Under the pieces are notes generated by a model. It made no database searches, was not told where the DNA came from, and was given only the letters and a program-made list of their open reading frames with translations. Shown here piece after piece: positions 36,521 to 45,607 of a DNA stretch of 64,000 bases. How positions within the stretch are numbered: position 1 is the stretch's first letter; each line of letters starts with the position of its first letter. This DNA is from JACCZX01 sp963801035 (GTDB lineage Bacteria; Pseudomonadota; Gammaproteobacteria; Burkholderiales; Burkholderiaceae_F): the NCBI GenBank assembly GCA_963801035.1, contig CAWDDF010000009.1, positions 186,001-250,000 of the forward strand, written 5' to 3'. The translations under genes and the position numbers were made by a program.

Positions 36521-37478
36521 TTATATGTCCACATGGTGTCGGCCGCCCGCTTCGGTGCTGACATCGACAAAAGGTTCCATCGACACCACGCTGCGAATCG
36601 ACCACAGCGCTAGCTTGGTCAGCGGCCGGTCCCCGGTGATCCGCACACCTGCGCCCGTCTTTTGGCTTTCGACCCGAATATCGTAATCGCGAGCGTCGTC
36701 CCCAAACCCAACCATCTGAAAGCTGACCACATCGCGCGGCGCCAATACCGTTAGGAACCTGATCTCGTTTTCCCGCACCATGGCCAGTTTCGGGTCCGGC
36801 TCCGATAGAGCACGGATACGGAACGGGAGTGTGATCAAGACGTCCGGACCAATCTGGGCGTTGTCCAGCGTTAAAAAGTTGTGGTTGTACTGATCGCTCT
36901 TGATCGCGACCCGGCCGGTGTTGTGCAGCGCGTGCTCGATCACCAGATCGGGACGGCCAGGGGCCACGCTGACGGTCTTGCTGTAAACGTAACCGAAACC
37001 GGTTCTGGCATCGGCGAGCTCGTGAGTGAATTCGACGGAGGTCGCCGTCGTGCTGAATCGACCAGGTGCCCGGATCGACAATTTCATACGATTCATAACA
37101 GCTGTACGGAGCGTCCGTCGCCTTTCGCAACACGCCGACGCCCAACTTGACGAAGGTCTCGCCCACTCGGGCGGTGTCGAATCCCTGCGGCTGTGGAAAC
37201 TCTTCTGCCGGACCCGTAATGGCACTTTGCCTGCCGGCAACGATGTCTTTGCCGTCGTCCACATAGTCATACACCGTTGGGAGGCGCTTCGTGTACCAGG
37301 GCGCGTAATACTGATGACCTTTGTACTGCAAGCCAGTGATGACGCCCGACCAGTCAAATCGCGTGCCTTGATAGAAGCCGTCCTTAGGATCTGGGAGGTG
37401 CAGCTGGGCGACCACCTGATCGCTGGCGATCTGAACTTGCGACGCGGACGACGCGGGCTTCATGCAAGTGAGCGGCAC
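36521..37478 (-). pseudogene. galactose-mutarotase-like protein, frameshifted
   Basis: Predicted aldose-epimerase-fold protein. Segments RFDWSGVITGLQYKGHQYY and YVDDGKD lie in the first frame up to VDPGTWSI. The second half lies in the next frame, from STTATSVEFTHELADARTG through VIEHALHNTGRVAIKSDQYN-HNFL to the stop at 36521. One extra base at 37055 explains this, and the corrected protein has 318 residues. The GTG at 37478 is the best start, with an in-frame stop just before it. The region after it is 150 bases from the GH2 gene. A mutarotase role would fit the galactose operon, but the family assignment is from recall of its pattern only. Confidence 0.6.
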
Positions 37479-37591
37479 CCGTTAGCATCGCACAGCGCTC
37501 GATTGCGAGCACGCCGAACGAGTCCTCAAACAAAGAAGGCGAATAGAACTGCCGCTTCGCAGCGCTATTCGCCCGGACTTGCTACCTAACC

Positions 37592-38239
37592 TTACTTTTT
37601 CGTTTTTTCGCGTCGGCCTGCTGCCTGCGGTCTCTCTTCGGCTCGGCCGCCGCGCGACGACGAGCGACCGCCGCGGGCTGCGCCCGACCGGCTGCCTGCT
37701 CCTGCACTGGCGTCCTCTCCTTCCGCATCCGTGTCCTCGGCCTCTTCGACTTCTTGCATCAGACCCATTTCAGACATCAGCTGCTCGCGCCTTGTTTCCA
37801 TCTGTTGCTGCACTTGCTCCCACTCCACGCCCGAGCGACCCTGCAAGCCGGGGAACATCTCGTTTTCCTCTTCCTTGATGTGATGGTTGACGTACTCGCC
37901 AAGCACCTTGAATGTTGCGGCGTATTTTTCGTCCTCGGGACTCATCTCACGTAGCTGCGCGATCAATGCCTTTGCCGACATGTGCTCGACCTCAGCCTCG
38001 TCGACCAGATCGGCCTCTTTCAATACTTGACGCGCCGCTGGATAAAACAGTTCTTCCTCCAGTTGTGCATGCACTTCGAGCTCGGCACAGGTTTGGTCGA
38101 CAATTTCCTTCAGCTCCTCTCCATCCTCTTCGGCGTCGAGTTTCTCCGCTTGCCGGAAGGCCTGCCTAACTCGCTTGTGATCCTCTTTCAGTTCCTCAAT
38201 GATTTCGCTTCTTGCCGCTGAATTATTTCGACTTGCCAT
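37592..38239 (-). CDS. hemerythrin domain-containing protein
   Basis: Di-iron oxygen- or NO-binding protein of the hemerythrin/HHE type, 215 residues. Ligand candidates are EDHKRVRQAF, EVHAQLEEELFYPA, the EHMSAKALI segment and NHHIKEEENEMFP, in the usual order for this fold. The ATG at 38239 has a strong AAGGAG eight bases upstream. The last 50 residues form an acidic then basic tail (RSGAARGGRSSSRGGRAEE), probably disordered, an addition not typical of the family. It belongs to the stress block. Confidence 0.87.
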   Translation of the reverse strand: MASRNNSAARSEIIEELKEDHKRVRQAFRQAEKLDAEEDGEELKEIVDQTCAELEVHAQLEEELFYPAARQVLKEADLVDEAEVEHMSAKALIAQLREMSPEDEKYAATFKVLGEYVNHHIKEEENEMFPGLQGRSGVEWEQVQQQMETRREQLMSEMGLMQEVEEAEDTDAEGEDASAGAGSRSGAARGGRSSSRGGRAEERPQAAGRREKTKK

Positions 38240-38373
38240 TTTTCGCTCCTTAGGGTCAATACGCTCGTAAAGCGGCGCGAGCTCATGCCACACGGGCTTT
38301 ACCTACGTCGCATAGCCGCGTTGAGCAAACCCCGTACCGTGCGCTCCGCATCGGCCCAGGTGGCCACTTTCGT

Positions 38374-38979
38374 TCACTTCGTGGAGCGCCTCAGACTGAA
38401 TCTCACAGCCGCGGCTCGGCGAGTGTCCGCCTTCATAACGCGCTTGAAATACGGCAACGAGAGCTCGGTGGCCCTTGGGTTACTGGCGGCAATGCAGTCA
38501 CCCGGAATGACGAGCGCGTAGTTCCGAACGTAGGCATCGGCGGCCGTGAAGAGGATGCACCGGTCTGCGGCGACGCCGGTGAGCACGAGTGTTTTGACCC
38601 CCATCAGCTTTAACAGCGCTTCCAATGGAGTCGCGAAAAACGCTGAGTTGGCCGGCTTGAGAACAAAATAATCTTCGGCATCGGGCGCCAGCAGCCGAGC
38701 GACCGGTTCGCCGGCGACTCCGTCATGTAGGCACCGCTCCAACAGCTGGCGAAAATCGGAGCGCCATCGACCAAAGTTGTCGTTGACGTAAATCACCGGG
38801 ACCTTAGCTGTCCGGGCTCTCTTTTTCAGCCTTGCGATGTTGCGTGCGGCCGGAAGCGCCGCGCGCAGCAGGCGATCGCCGTCTTCAAACTCGAAGTCCG
38901 AGATCATGTCGATGATCAAGAGCGCAATCTTCGCGTTATGCGGGACCGAGTCTTTCCCGCCTTGCCGGCCGCGCGCCAT
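38374..38979 (-). CDS. isochorismatase-like cysteine hydrolase
   Basis: Cysteine hydrolase of 201 residues. The catalytic aspartate is in LLIIDMISDF, the lysine in FVLKPANSAFF and the nucleophile cysteine in GVAADRCILFTA. Family members cleave amides or ethers such as nicotinamide, biuret and isochorismate. The cis-peptide region before the Cys (VLTGVAAD) is normal. A short basic N-terminal tail precedes the first strand. It sits 13 bases upstream of a DUF421 gene on the same strand, suggesting co-expression, but the substrate is unknown. Confidence 0.82.
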   Translation of the reverse strand: MARGRQGGKDSVPHNAKIALLIIDMISDFEFEDGDRLLRAALPAARNIARLKKRARTAKVPVIYVNDNFGRWRSDFRQLLERCLHDGVAGEPVARLLAPDAEDYFVLKPANSAFFATPLEALLKLMGVKTLVLTGVAADRCILFTAADAYVRNYALVIPGDCIAASNPRATELSLPYFKRVMKADTRRAAAVRFSLRRSTK

Positions 38980-38991
38980 TACCTAGGCCTG

Positions 38992-39441
38992 TCAGGCGCT
39001 TTTCTTTGGCACGATGGATATACCGCCGCTGCGCTCCAAGACTGCGTATCGGATCTGGTCGAGCCGCTCGAGGCCCTGCAAGTGGCGGGCAGCGGTCAGT
39101 ACGTCGTCCTCGTCGACGCGTGCCTTGTCCATCCGGTCTTTAAGCGCCACTCCGTCTTCGACGATCACCAGCGGCACGTCGTCGAGAACTTTGTCGATCG
39201 TTTTCGAGTGGCGTTTGATGAAGGACAGTCCAATGTCCATCATGACCAGCGTGACGATTACGACGATCGCGTTCGTCACCGAATAATCCTGCCCCAGAAG
39301 CGCCTGTTGGGTCGCCTCGCCGATGATCAGCAAAAGGACGAAATCGAACGTTGTGATCTGCGCCAGCGAGCGCTTGCCCGCCACACGCATGATGATCATC
39401 AGCGCGATATAAATCGTTGCCGCACGCAATACGGAGTCCAT
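38992..39441 (-). CDS. DUF421 (YetF-like) membrane protein, second copy
   Basis: Membrane protein of 149 residues of the DUF421 family, related to the protein at 16059-16556. Segments IIMRVAGKRSLAQITTFDFVLLLIIGE and GLERLDQIRYAVLERSGGISIVPK are the typical front and end. Three N-terminal helices (about residues 5-25, 30-50, 55-75) precede the soluble tail. It lies between the isochorismatase-like gene and a single-pass membrane protein gene, eight bases from the latter. Paired expression with that protein is likely. Function unknown. Confidence 0.85.
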   Translation of the reverse strand: MDSVLRAATIYIALMIIMRVAGKRSLAQITTFDFVLLLIIGEATQQALLGQDYSVTNAIVVIVTLVMMDIGLSFIKRHSKTIDKVLDDVPLVIVEDGVALKDRMDKARVDEDDVLTAARHLQGLERLDQIRYAVLERSGGISIVPKKSA

Positions 39442-39449
39442 TGGCGCTC

Positions 39450-39959
39450 CTAAGGGAAGACAAATTGTTTGATTGCGAGCCTTTCCCCGTTATTGACCGC
39501 GAGCCATCCCTCGACGGTCCCTATTTTTTGCGGCTCTACCTGGAGTTCGATTTTGGCTTCAACGACACCCAGCAGGCGTTGGAATTCGAATAGATACCCG
39601 TTGTCGGCAGCCCTGCTGGCGCTTGGTTCTGGAACGACCGACCGTACCGCCATCGAACCCAAGTAGTCGCCGCTCAGATGAATCAGTAGGTCACGCCCGT
39701 CGGGGGCCTGCCTCGCCGTAATTTCCAAACTGATCGGAGTTAACTGCCGCGCGAATTTCTCGTAGTGCACGCGCACAGTGCCGTCTTTGGAGACAGCCTC
39801 GGTGGTGGAAAGTGGACCTCCACTGCCCAGACCGCCTGCGAGCGAATAGGCGACCAGCGCGCCCATCACCAACCAGCCAATCCGCTCCGCGAGCCACTGT
39901 TTGCGCTGAAACGGCAAATCCTCATCCAAAGGTAGTGATTTGGAGGAGGATTTGGACAT
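39450..39959 (-). CDS. single-pass membrane protein of unknown function (DUF421 partner)
   Basis: Protein of 169 residues that I do not recognise. A single helix at about residues 28-46 (IGWLVMGALVAYSLAGGLG) follows a basic and acidic head; the remainder is probably periplasmic and beta-rich (VRVHYEKFARQLTPISLEI, DLLIHLSGDYLGSMAV). The end is FAQFVFP-like, without a signal. Its stop lies eight bases before the DUF421 start, so the two products may form one membrane complex (inference from spacing only). The start is the ATG at 39959. Confidence 0.65.
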   Translation of the reverse strand: MSKSSSKSLPLDEDLPFQRKQWLAERIGWLVMGALVAYSLAGGLGSGGPLSTTEAVSKDGTVRVHYEKFARQLTPISLEITARQAPDGRDLLIHLSGDYLGSMAVRSVVPEPSASRAADNGYLFEFQRLLGVVEAKIELQVEPQKIGTVEGWLAVNNGERLAIKQFVFP

Positions 39960-40165
39960 GGAAGCCGCGCGATCAAGGAGTTGATTGCTTATCGGCCTCT
40001 TGCGGCCGTACCTTTTCGCCAGTAACGATTGCCAGCCGTGCCATGTTTTGCATCACTCTTCCAAATAACCTGTTCCGTAATTAATTGCGCCAACTGCAGG
40101 CAGTGGGGCACTTCGCACTCGGCAATTGAAGTGCCTGTTCTTGCGCTTCTTTAAAGCCAATGACT

Positions 40166-40203
40166 CAACGAAAAACGGACCGCAAACGGTCCGTTTTTCG
40201 TTG
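40166..40203. terminator. bidirectional rho-independent terminator
   Basis: A perfect 17-bp inverted repeat (40166-40182 with 40187-40203) with the loop CAAA has five A inside one arm and five T inside the other, so it can end transcripts in both directions. It lies 14 bases after the stop of the YGSQG protein gene on the minus strand. Confidence 0.9.
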
Positions 40204-40216
40204 GCGCTTGGATGAA

Positions 40217-41448
40217 CTACTTCTTCGCTTTGCTGGTCGAGCTGCTGTCGTTGTCGGAACCGGTACTTCCGCTTGACCCAGTTGCGCTCGAACCTGTGCC
40301 GCTTGAACCGCTAGACCCTGAGCTGCCCGAGCCGCTCATGCCGGAACTGCCACTCGAGCCCGAGCTACCCTGCGAGCCGGAACTTCCCTGCGAGCCGGAG
40401 CTTCCACTGCCCGAGGAACCAGACTTCGAGCCGCTGCGCTTATTGCGCCAGTCACTGAATTCATCCGAGAACTTGCGATAGCGCTCCTGACGCCAGTCGC
40501 GATAGTCGTTATCCAACTGGCTCAGCTGCTCGCTTCGCCACTGGTGATACTCAGGATCATGATGCTGCTGTGATGAACCCTGTTGCGACGATCCCTGCCA
40601 TGAACCCTGCTGCCCGTAGCCCATGCCGCCGCCGGTGTAATAGCCGCCCATTCCGGCGTCACTGCTCGAGCTGCCACCGTAGCCGCTTTGGCTTCCGCCG
40701 CCAAAATTGCGCTGCTCACCGTAGCGACCTTGCGAGCGACCGCCCTGCGAACCGTAGTCCGACGAACCAAATCCCTGCGAGCCATAGCCGCCTTGTGAGC
40801 CGCCCTGACCCATACCGCCTTGCGATCCGCTTTGACCGAATCCGCCTTGCGAACCGTATCCGCCTTGGGATCCGGACTGCGAGCCGTACCCGCTTTGTCC
40901 GCTGTATTGCGAGCCTTGTCCGCCATAGCCGCCTTGCGAACCATAGTCGCCTTGCGAACCGCCTTGGCCGTATTGCGAGCCTTGCCCGTATTGCGAGCTC
41001 TGTCCGCCGTACCCGCCCTGCGATCCGTAGCCTTGCGGCCTTGCGATCCGTAGCCCTGTGATCCTTGCGAGCCGTAGCCCTGCGAGCCGTAGCCCTGCGA
41101 TCCTTGCGAGCCGTAGCCTTGCGATCCTTGCGACCCGTAGCCCTGCGATCCTTGTGATCCGTAGCCCTGCGATCCTTGCGATCCGTAGCCCTGCGACCCA
41201 CTTTGCGAACCCTGCGACCCATAACCTTGCGAGCCGCCAAATTCACTTTGCGAACCGTAGCCGCCTTGCGAGCTGCCATATTCATTTGAGCCGCTGCGTC
41301 CGCCGCCGCTCTGTCCTGAACCTGAGTAGCTAGATCCTTCGCGCTCACTTGAGCGCGACCCGTATCGATCTTCGCCGCGCGCCTGCGAACCGCGATCGTC
41401 TTGTTGATCGCGCTCCTGGCCGCGTTTGCTTTCGTCTCGTTGTGTCAT
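40217..41448 (-). pseudogene. YGSQG-repeat low-complexity protein, frameshifted
   Basis: Low-complexity protein of about 410 residues. The start (MTQRDESKRGQERD) is at the ATG at 41448 after a GGGA element. A long stretch of YGSQG and GSQGSQ units follows (about residues 45-240), then a charged patch with WRSEQLSQLDNDYRDWRQERY and a Gly/Ser tail ending in SSSTSKAKK. One base is missing between 41037 and 41038, where the repeat GCGAGCC reads GCGGCC; restoring it joins the two open frames. The composition (Gly, Ser, Tyr, Gln) is like prion-like, phase-separating proteins. No domain or signal peptide is recognised. Confidence 0.7.
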
Positions 41449-41555
41449 ATTTTTCATCCCTTTCGAAAGTTTTACTAACGTGTCTCTACCGTTGCGAAAG
41501 TCCGAACGAATAGACGGCCCGACTGAAGCGGCAAGCAATATTCCCGCAGTCGTTC

Positions 41556-41933
41556 TTAATCGGCCGAGAAGGTGACCGCCTCGATCTTGTTGCCATCGGG
41601 ATCGAGCAAGAACGCGCCGAAGTAATTGGCGTCGTATGTGGGCCGCAAGCCAGGCGCGCCGCCGTCGGTGCCGCCGTTAGCTAAACCGATTTGGTGAAAG
41701 TCGCGCACGGTCTTTCGGTGATCGGCTTGAAATGCAACATGAACCCCGTTGCCTGCCGACGCACTACGACCGTCTACCGGTGTCTCGACACTAAATAGAA
41801 CTGCGGCAGTTCCATAATCCGCCGACTCGTCGTCTGCGCTGAGAAGCCGCAGTCCAAGGGTTTTTAGGACTGGATCGTAAAAAGCACGCGATCGTTTGAT
41901 GTCGCTAGTGCCGACGGATACATGGTGGATCAT
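41556..41933 (-). CDS. VOC family protein, second copy
   Basis: Small VOC-fold protein of 125 residues starting IHHVSVGTSDIKRSRAFYDPVL and ending LLDPDGNKIEAVTFSAD, with the metal-binding His near the start and Glu near the end conserved. It is like glyoxalase or lactoylglutathione-lyase-type proteins. The ligand is unknown. Its 5' end overlaps the start of the LytTR fragment on the other strand by twelve bases, so the two are divergent without a proper promoter region between them. Confidence 0.82.
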   Translation of the reverse strand: MIHHVSVGTSDIKRSRAFYDPVLKTLGLRLLSADDESADYGTAAVLFSVETPVDGRSASAGNGVHVAFQADHRKTVRDFHQIGLANGGTDGGAPGLRPTYDANYFGAFLLDPDGNKIEAVTFSAD

Positions 41934-42254
41934 TTAAAGAGATCAGCGTCTGAATTGCCGGACGCGCAAGCAAGACAGGCGCCCGAACCGCCACCGCTTC
42001 GACCGTCACTCGACCCCAACAGCCGCGACGAGGGCAAGCCGGGTGAGGCGCTGATCCGCACACCGTTGAAGGAATTAGTGGCGCAGCTCGACCCAAATCA
42101 GTTCGCACAGGTACATCGCTCGGTCGTCGTGAACCTGCGCGCAATCAGTCATGTGAAGCGCGGCCTCAATGAGACGGCCGACATACACTTAAAAGGCCGT
42201 GATGAGGTGCTTCCTGTCAGCCGTGGCTACGTGCACCTGTTCCGTCAGATGTGA
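41922..42254 (+). pseudogene. truncated LytTR DNA-binding domain fragment
   Basis: A 110-residue reading frame whose last 70 residues match the C-terminal part of LytTR response regulators (ALIRTPLKELVAQLDPNQF, VHRSVVVNLRAISHVKRG and VLPVSRGYVHLF). The receiver domain and the front of the LytTR domain are missing. The first 40 residues are proline-rich sequence unlike LytTR proteins. It therefore looks like the tail of a former regulator brought in or left by a deletion, although a small DNA-binding protein cannot be excluded. No Shine-Dalgarno is obvious. Confidence 0.55.
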
Positions 42255-42265
42255 TGCCTCCGGCG

Positions 42266-42592
42266 TCAGCGGATCATCGGCCATACGGCGGCTCCTACAG
42301 CGATCAACGCAGCGGCGATCGCGACCCAGCGACTGACCGACGCCTGCTGTGCACTTCGCTGTGCTGCCTTCGCAGCTTCCTCGGCAGAGGTGGATGCGCG
42401 CCCGCGCCGATCCTCGATCCCTAACCGCTCGGCGATCTTCAATTCTTCGCGCTCGACATAACGAATCGCGGTGCGAATCGATTGCGCATCACTGCCAAAC
42501 GCGCCGCGCGCCAACGCTTCATTCACGGCAACCAGGCCCCCGTGCTGCTTGGCCCATGCCTCAACGTCCGAGATCGTGTCGAAGGTCACCAT
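42266..42592 (-). CDS. small tail-anchored protein of unknown function
   Basis: Protein of 108 residues with a helical soluble part (VEAWAKQHGGLVAVNEALARG, REELKIAERLGIEDRRG) and one C-terminal membrane helix (WVAIAAALIAVGAAVWPMI) followed by arginine. I do not recognise the family. The layout suggests a tail-anchored inner-membrane protein. It is convergent with the LytTR fragment, with eleven bases between the ends, and divergent from the BrkB-like gene, about 170 bases away. Confidence 0.65.
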   Translation of the reverse strand: MVTFDTISDVEAWAKQHGGLVAVNEALARGAFGSDAQSIRTAIRYVEREELKIAERLGIEDRRGRASTSAEEAAKAAQRSAQQASVSRWVAIAAALIAVGAAVWPMIR

Positions 42593-42760
42593 GCGTGCGT
42601 GATGTTATCGAACTATTTCTTCCGACCGCCTGTTGGAGTGGTTGCGTAGCACCGATGAGCGCGCGCTTGAAGGATAGGCATAGCAATTGCAGCGCGTCGC
42701 GCAACGAGGCGTAAAGTTTCCAGAAGACTCCCTAGCGCACAACAATAAGGAGAGCAGTTC

Positions 42761-43834
42761 ATGCGCGTACCGATCAACGAGTGGTGGGCGCTGATCAAGG
42801 CTGCTGTCAAAGCCTGGGTGGACGATTACGCCCCGAGCATGGGAGCAGCGCTTTCGTACTACACGGTGTTCTCGCTCGCACCTGTACTGTTAATCGTCAT
42901 CTCGGTTGCCGGTTTGATCTTCGGAGCCGAGGCCGCACGCGGCGAAATTTTTGGTCAGCTGCGGGGGCTGATGGGCGCCGATGCGGCGAAAGCAATCGAA
43001 GACATTCTCACCAGCGTCGATAAGCCCAAGGAGGGAATTACTGCGACGGTCGTCGGACTCGTCATTCTGTTCATTGGCGCCACCACGGTGTTCGGCGAAT
43101 TGCAGGACGCTCTGGATCGAATTTGGCGCGCTCCGCAGCGTGACAAGACACGCGGCTGGTGGAGGTTGATACGGGAACGCCTGCTCTCTTTCGGAATGAT
43201 CCTCGGCATTGCGTTCCTGCTGATCGTTTCGCTCGTGCTGAGCGCGGCGATCTCGGCACTTGGAAAATGGTGGAGCGGCGCCTTCGGTAGCTGGGAAGTT
43301 CTGGCGCAGGTCGTAAATTTTGTGCTTGGCTATCTGGTCACCACGCTGGCCTTCGCAATGATTTACAAGATCATGCCGCGCGTAAAAATCCGCTGGCACG
43401 ATGTGTGGCTCGGCGCGGCAGTCACGGCTCTGTTGTTCACGGTCGGGCGTTTCCTGATCGGCCTGTACGTCGGCAAAAGTGGAATCGCTTCCGGCTATGG
43501 TGCTGCCGGATCGTTGATCGTCATCCTGGTCTGGGTGTATTACTCGGCGCAAATATTTCTGCTGGGCGCGGAGTTCACGTGGGTGTACGCGCGCAAGTAC
43601 GGCTCAATGCGAAATCTTGATGCACCCGCGCAGCTAGCGGATGAAAACGCGCGGCCGATTCCATTGCGAAGCGAAGACGATGGCCGAAACCACTTGTCTG
43701 CTCCGGTTCCATTGATGTCTGCGCCAGCGCCCGAGCCAGCCAACGCACGTCCGCTTTGGGTTAACGCCGGCGCAGGCGCTGCGTTTCTTTTGATGCTGAA
43801 CTACGTTGCCTCTCGGATTCTGAATCGCGACTAG
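42761..43834 (+). CDS. YihY/BrkB family inner-membrane protein
   Basis: Multi-pass membrane protein of 357 residues of the YihY (UPF0761/BrkB) family. The start region AAVKAWVDDYAPSMGAALSYYTVFSLAPVL is the family signature, followed by six hydrophobic stretches up to VYYSAQIFLLGAEFTWVYARKYGS. The last 80 residues are polar plus one C-terminal helix (LWVNAGAGAAFLLMLNYVA). The function is uncertain, despite the old name ribonuclease BN. The gene overlaps the convergent NAD(P)HX dehydratase by four bases. Confidence 0.9.
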   Translation: MRVPINEWWALIKAAVKAWVDDYAPSMGAALSYYTVFSLAPVLLIVISVAGLIFGAEAARGEIFGQLRGLMGADAAKAIEDILTSVDKPKEGITATVVGLVILFIGATTVFGELQDALDRIWRAPQRDKTRGWWRLIRERLLSFGMILGIAFLLIVSLVLSAAISALGKWWSGAFGSWEVLAQVVNFVLGYLVTTLAFAMIYKIMPRVKIRWHDVWLGAAVTALLFTVGRFLIGLYVGKSGIASGYGAAGSLIVILVWVYYSAQIFLLGAEFTWVYARKYGSMRNLDAPAQLADENARPIPLRSEDDGRNHLSAPVPLMSAPAPEPANARPLWVNAGAGAAFLLMLNYVASRILNRD

Positions 43835-44736
43835 GCGAACGATCCCATCAGTGCCGGCACTTCGGCCGAGAGGTCGCGTGCCAGATAGCCGAGCGGTCCC
43901 GAGCGCTCAGCCAAGCGCTCGCCGGCGCGAGCGTGCAGCGCAACTCCCCACACGGCGGCTTGCTCCGCCGGTGCGCCGCGCGCTGCTAAACCGGCGACGA
44001 CACCGGCCAATACATCGCCCGAACCAGAAACGGCGAGCCCGACGTTGCCGCCTTTGTGCCGCCATAGGGATCCCGCGGGTGCCGCGATGACCGTCTCGGC
44101 GCCTTTCAATACGACCACTGCATTCCACTGTCGCGCCGCATTCGCCGCCGTGTTTGCAGGGCACGCGCTGACTTCGTCCTTATGACGCCGCGTGAGATGT
44201 GCCAACTCGCCCGCATGCGGCGTCAGGATCGTCGGGCGCGAAAACTTTTTTTCGATTTCCGGTATTTGATTCACGACGCCCATCGCCGCCGCGTCAAGGA
44301 CGAGCACCGACGTCGATAGATGCGCGATCAGTTCCGCGCAGAAGTCGCAGGCGGCCGGCTCATCCTGCATGCCGGGACCAATCAAGACGGCATCAGCGCG
44401 CGACAACAGCTCTCGCACATGTTCGATGGCGCCTTGCTCGATGCCGCCCGCGTCGGTTTCAGGCAGCTCAATCACGCGCGCTTCCGGAATCGCCGCGGCT
44501 ACCAACCTCGCGACGCTGGCCGCGGTAGCCACCGTTAGTTTGCCGGCGCCAGCGTGCAGCGCGGCATTTGACGCAAGGATCAGAGCGCCCGGCATTTGCC
44601 GCGAGCCGGCGATGATCAGTACGCGCCCTCGCTCTTCCTTGTCGCCGTCTGCGTCGGGCTGCGGAAGAGGCCAGCCGCGCAGGAATTCGTCATCGACGCG
44701 GATGGGGCTCTCGTCGGCCGCTGAGCTATCGGTCAT
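43831..44736 (-). CDS. nnrD: ADP-dependent NAD(P)H-hydrate dehydratase
   Basis: Repairs damaged NAD(P)HX using ADP; ribokinase-like fold, 301 residues. The family motifs are VLIIAGSRQMPGALILAS, AVLIGPGMQ, ILTPHAGELAHL and GLAVSGSGDVLAGVVAGLAARG. The N-terminal epimerase domain of the YjeF fusion is not present, so this is the stand-alone dehydratase. Its ATG overlaps the stop of the histidine phosphatase gene by four bases, so the two are translated together. It ends four bases into the BrkB-like gene on the opposite strand. Confidence 0.92.
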   Translation of the reverse strand: MTDSSAADESPIRVDDEFLRGWPLPQPDADGDKEERGRVLIIAGSRQMPGALILASNAALHAGAGKLTVATAASVARLVAAAIPEARVIELPETDAGGIEQGAIEHVRELLSRADAVLIGPGMQDEPAACDFCAELIAHLSTSVLVLDAAAMGVVNQIPEIEKKFSRPTILTPHAGELAHLTRRHKDEVSACPANTAANAARQWNAVVVLKGAETVIAAPAGSLWRHKGGNVGLAVSGSGDVLAGVVAGLAARGAPAEQAAVWGVALHARAGERLAERSGPLGYLARDLSAEVPALMGSFA

Positions 44737-45524
44737 GGCTTAGGCGCAGCCGGCACGTCGGCCTCGGTCGTAATTGGGGTACCGGCCTCGGTAAGCGGAG
44801 CAACAAAATTAATCAAGCGTGTGACGAGCTTGCCGTTTTTTCCCTGCGTCCGATCGAACTCGTAATGCATCACCGCGCAGTTCGGAACGTCGGCTTTTCG
44901 ATCGAGCTCCAGTATCTGCGCTTCGTTCATCCTTTCGAGCAGGTAGCGAAAACAATTGACGATGACCTGATGCGCAACGATCAACACACGCTCGCCGCGA
45001 TACTCGCGCGTCATCGTATCGATGACGCTGCGCAGCCGCAGGATCACGTCGCACCAGCTTTCACCGCCTGGCGGCCGGAAATAAAACTTGCCGACATGCG
45101 AGCGCTGCGCACTCAAATCCGGATGGCGCTCGCGTATCCCGAACGTCGTCAGACGATCGAGAATTCCAAACTCTTTTTCTCGCAGCCGCTCGTCGGCGTT
45201 CAGGATGTGCGAATCGGAAGCGATACCGGCCGCATCCAATGCCAATTGCGCGGTTGAGCGGGCACGCACGTACGGCGAACAAAGCACGACGTTCGGCTGC
45301 TGTGCCTTGGGCAGGCGGCCGAACCATTGGCCAAGCGCCATCGACTGCTGCTCGCCCAGCGGTGATAACGGAACATCGATGTCGCGCTCGGCGATGTCGA
45401 TCAGCGGCAGACGTGCCGCTTCGGCCATATCACGCGCGACGTTGCCGGCGCTTTGCCCATGGCGAACGATCCACAACTGTTGCGGCCATTTCTGTTCCAA
45501 GCCGACACCCTTATCAGAAAGCAC
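44733..45524 (-). CDS. histidine phosphatase (phosphoglycerate mutase-like)
   Basis: Histidine phosphatase superfamily protein of about 263 residues. The catalytic IVRHGQSAGN lies near the start and the GERVLIVAHQVIVNCF second histidine motif is present. Between them are PLSPLGEQQS and SPYVRARSTA, the usual neighbouring motifs. The start is uncertain: I use a GTG at 45524, just before the conserved part; a long open stretch upstream overlaps the Hsp20 leader and is not conserved-looking. The NAD(P)HX dehydratase follows with an ATGA overlap. Substrate unknown. Confidence 0.78.
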   Translation of the reverse strand: MLSDKGVGLEQKWPQQLWIVRHGQSAGNVARDMAEAARLPLIDIAERDIDVPLSPLGEQQSMALGQWFGRLPKAQQPNVVLCSPYVRARSTAQLALDAAGIASDSHILNADERLREKEFGILDRLTTFGIRERHPDLSAQRSHVGKFYFRPPGGESWCDVILRLRSVIDTMTREYRGERVLIVAHQVIVNCFRYLLERMNEAQILELDRKADVPNCAVMHYEFDRTQGKNGKLVTRLINFVAPLTEAGTPITTEADVPAAPKP

Positions 45525-45607
45525 TGTCCTGAAGCCAGCCCCGTGCCCAGGACAGCGAACCCCACGAGCGGTGGCTCGCTGTGCCGAAAATAGGCACCGA
45601 ACCGGCC

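Noticed and set aside
40300..41300. Short regular DNA repeats that could suggest a CRISPR array
   Set aside because: They are in-frame coding repeats of YGSQG without unique spacers, and no cas gene is nearby.
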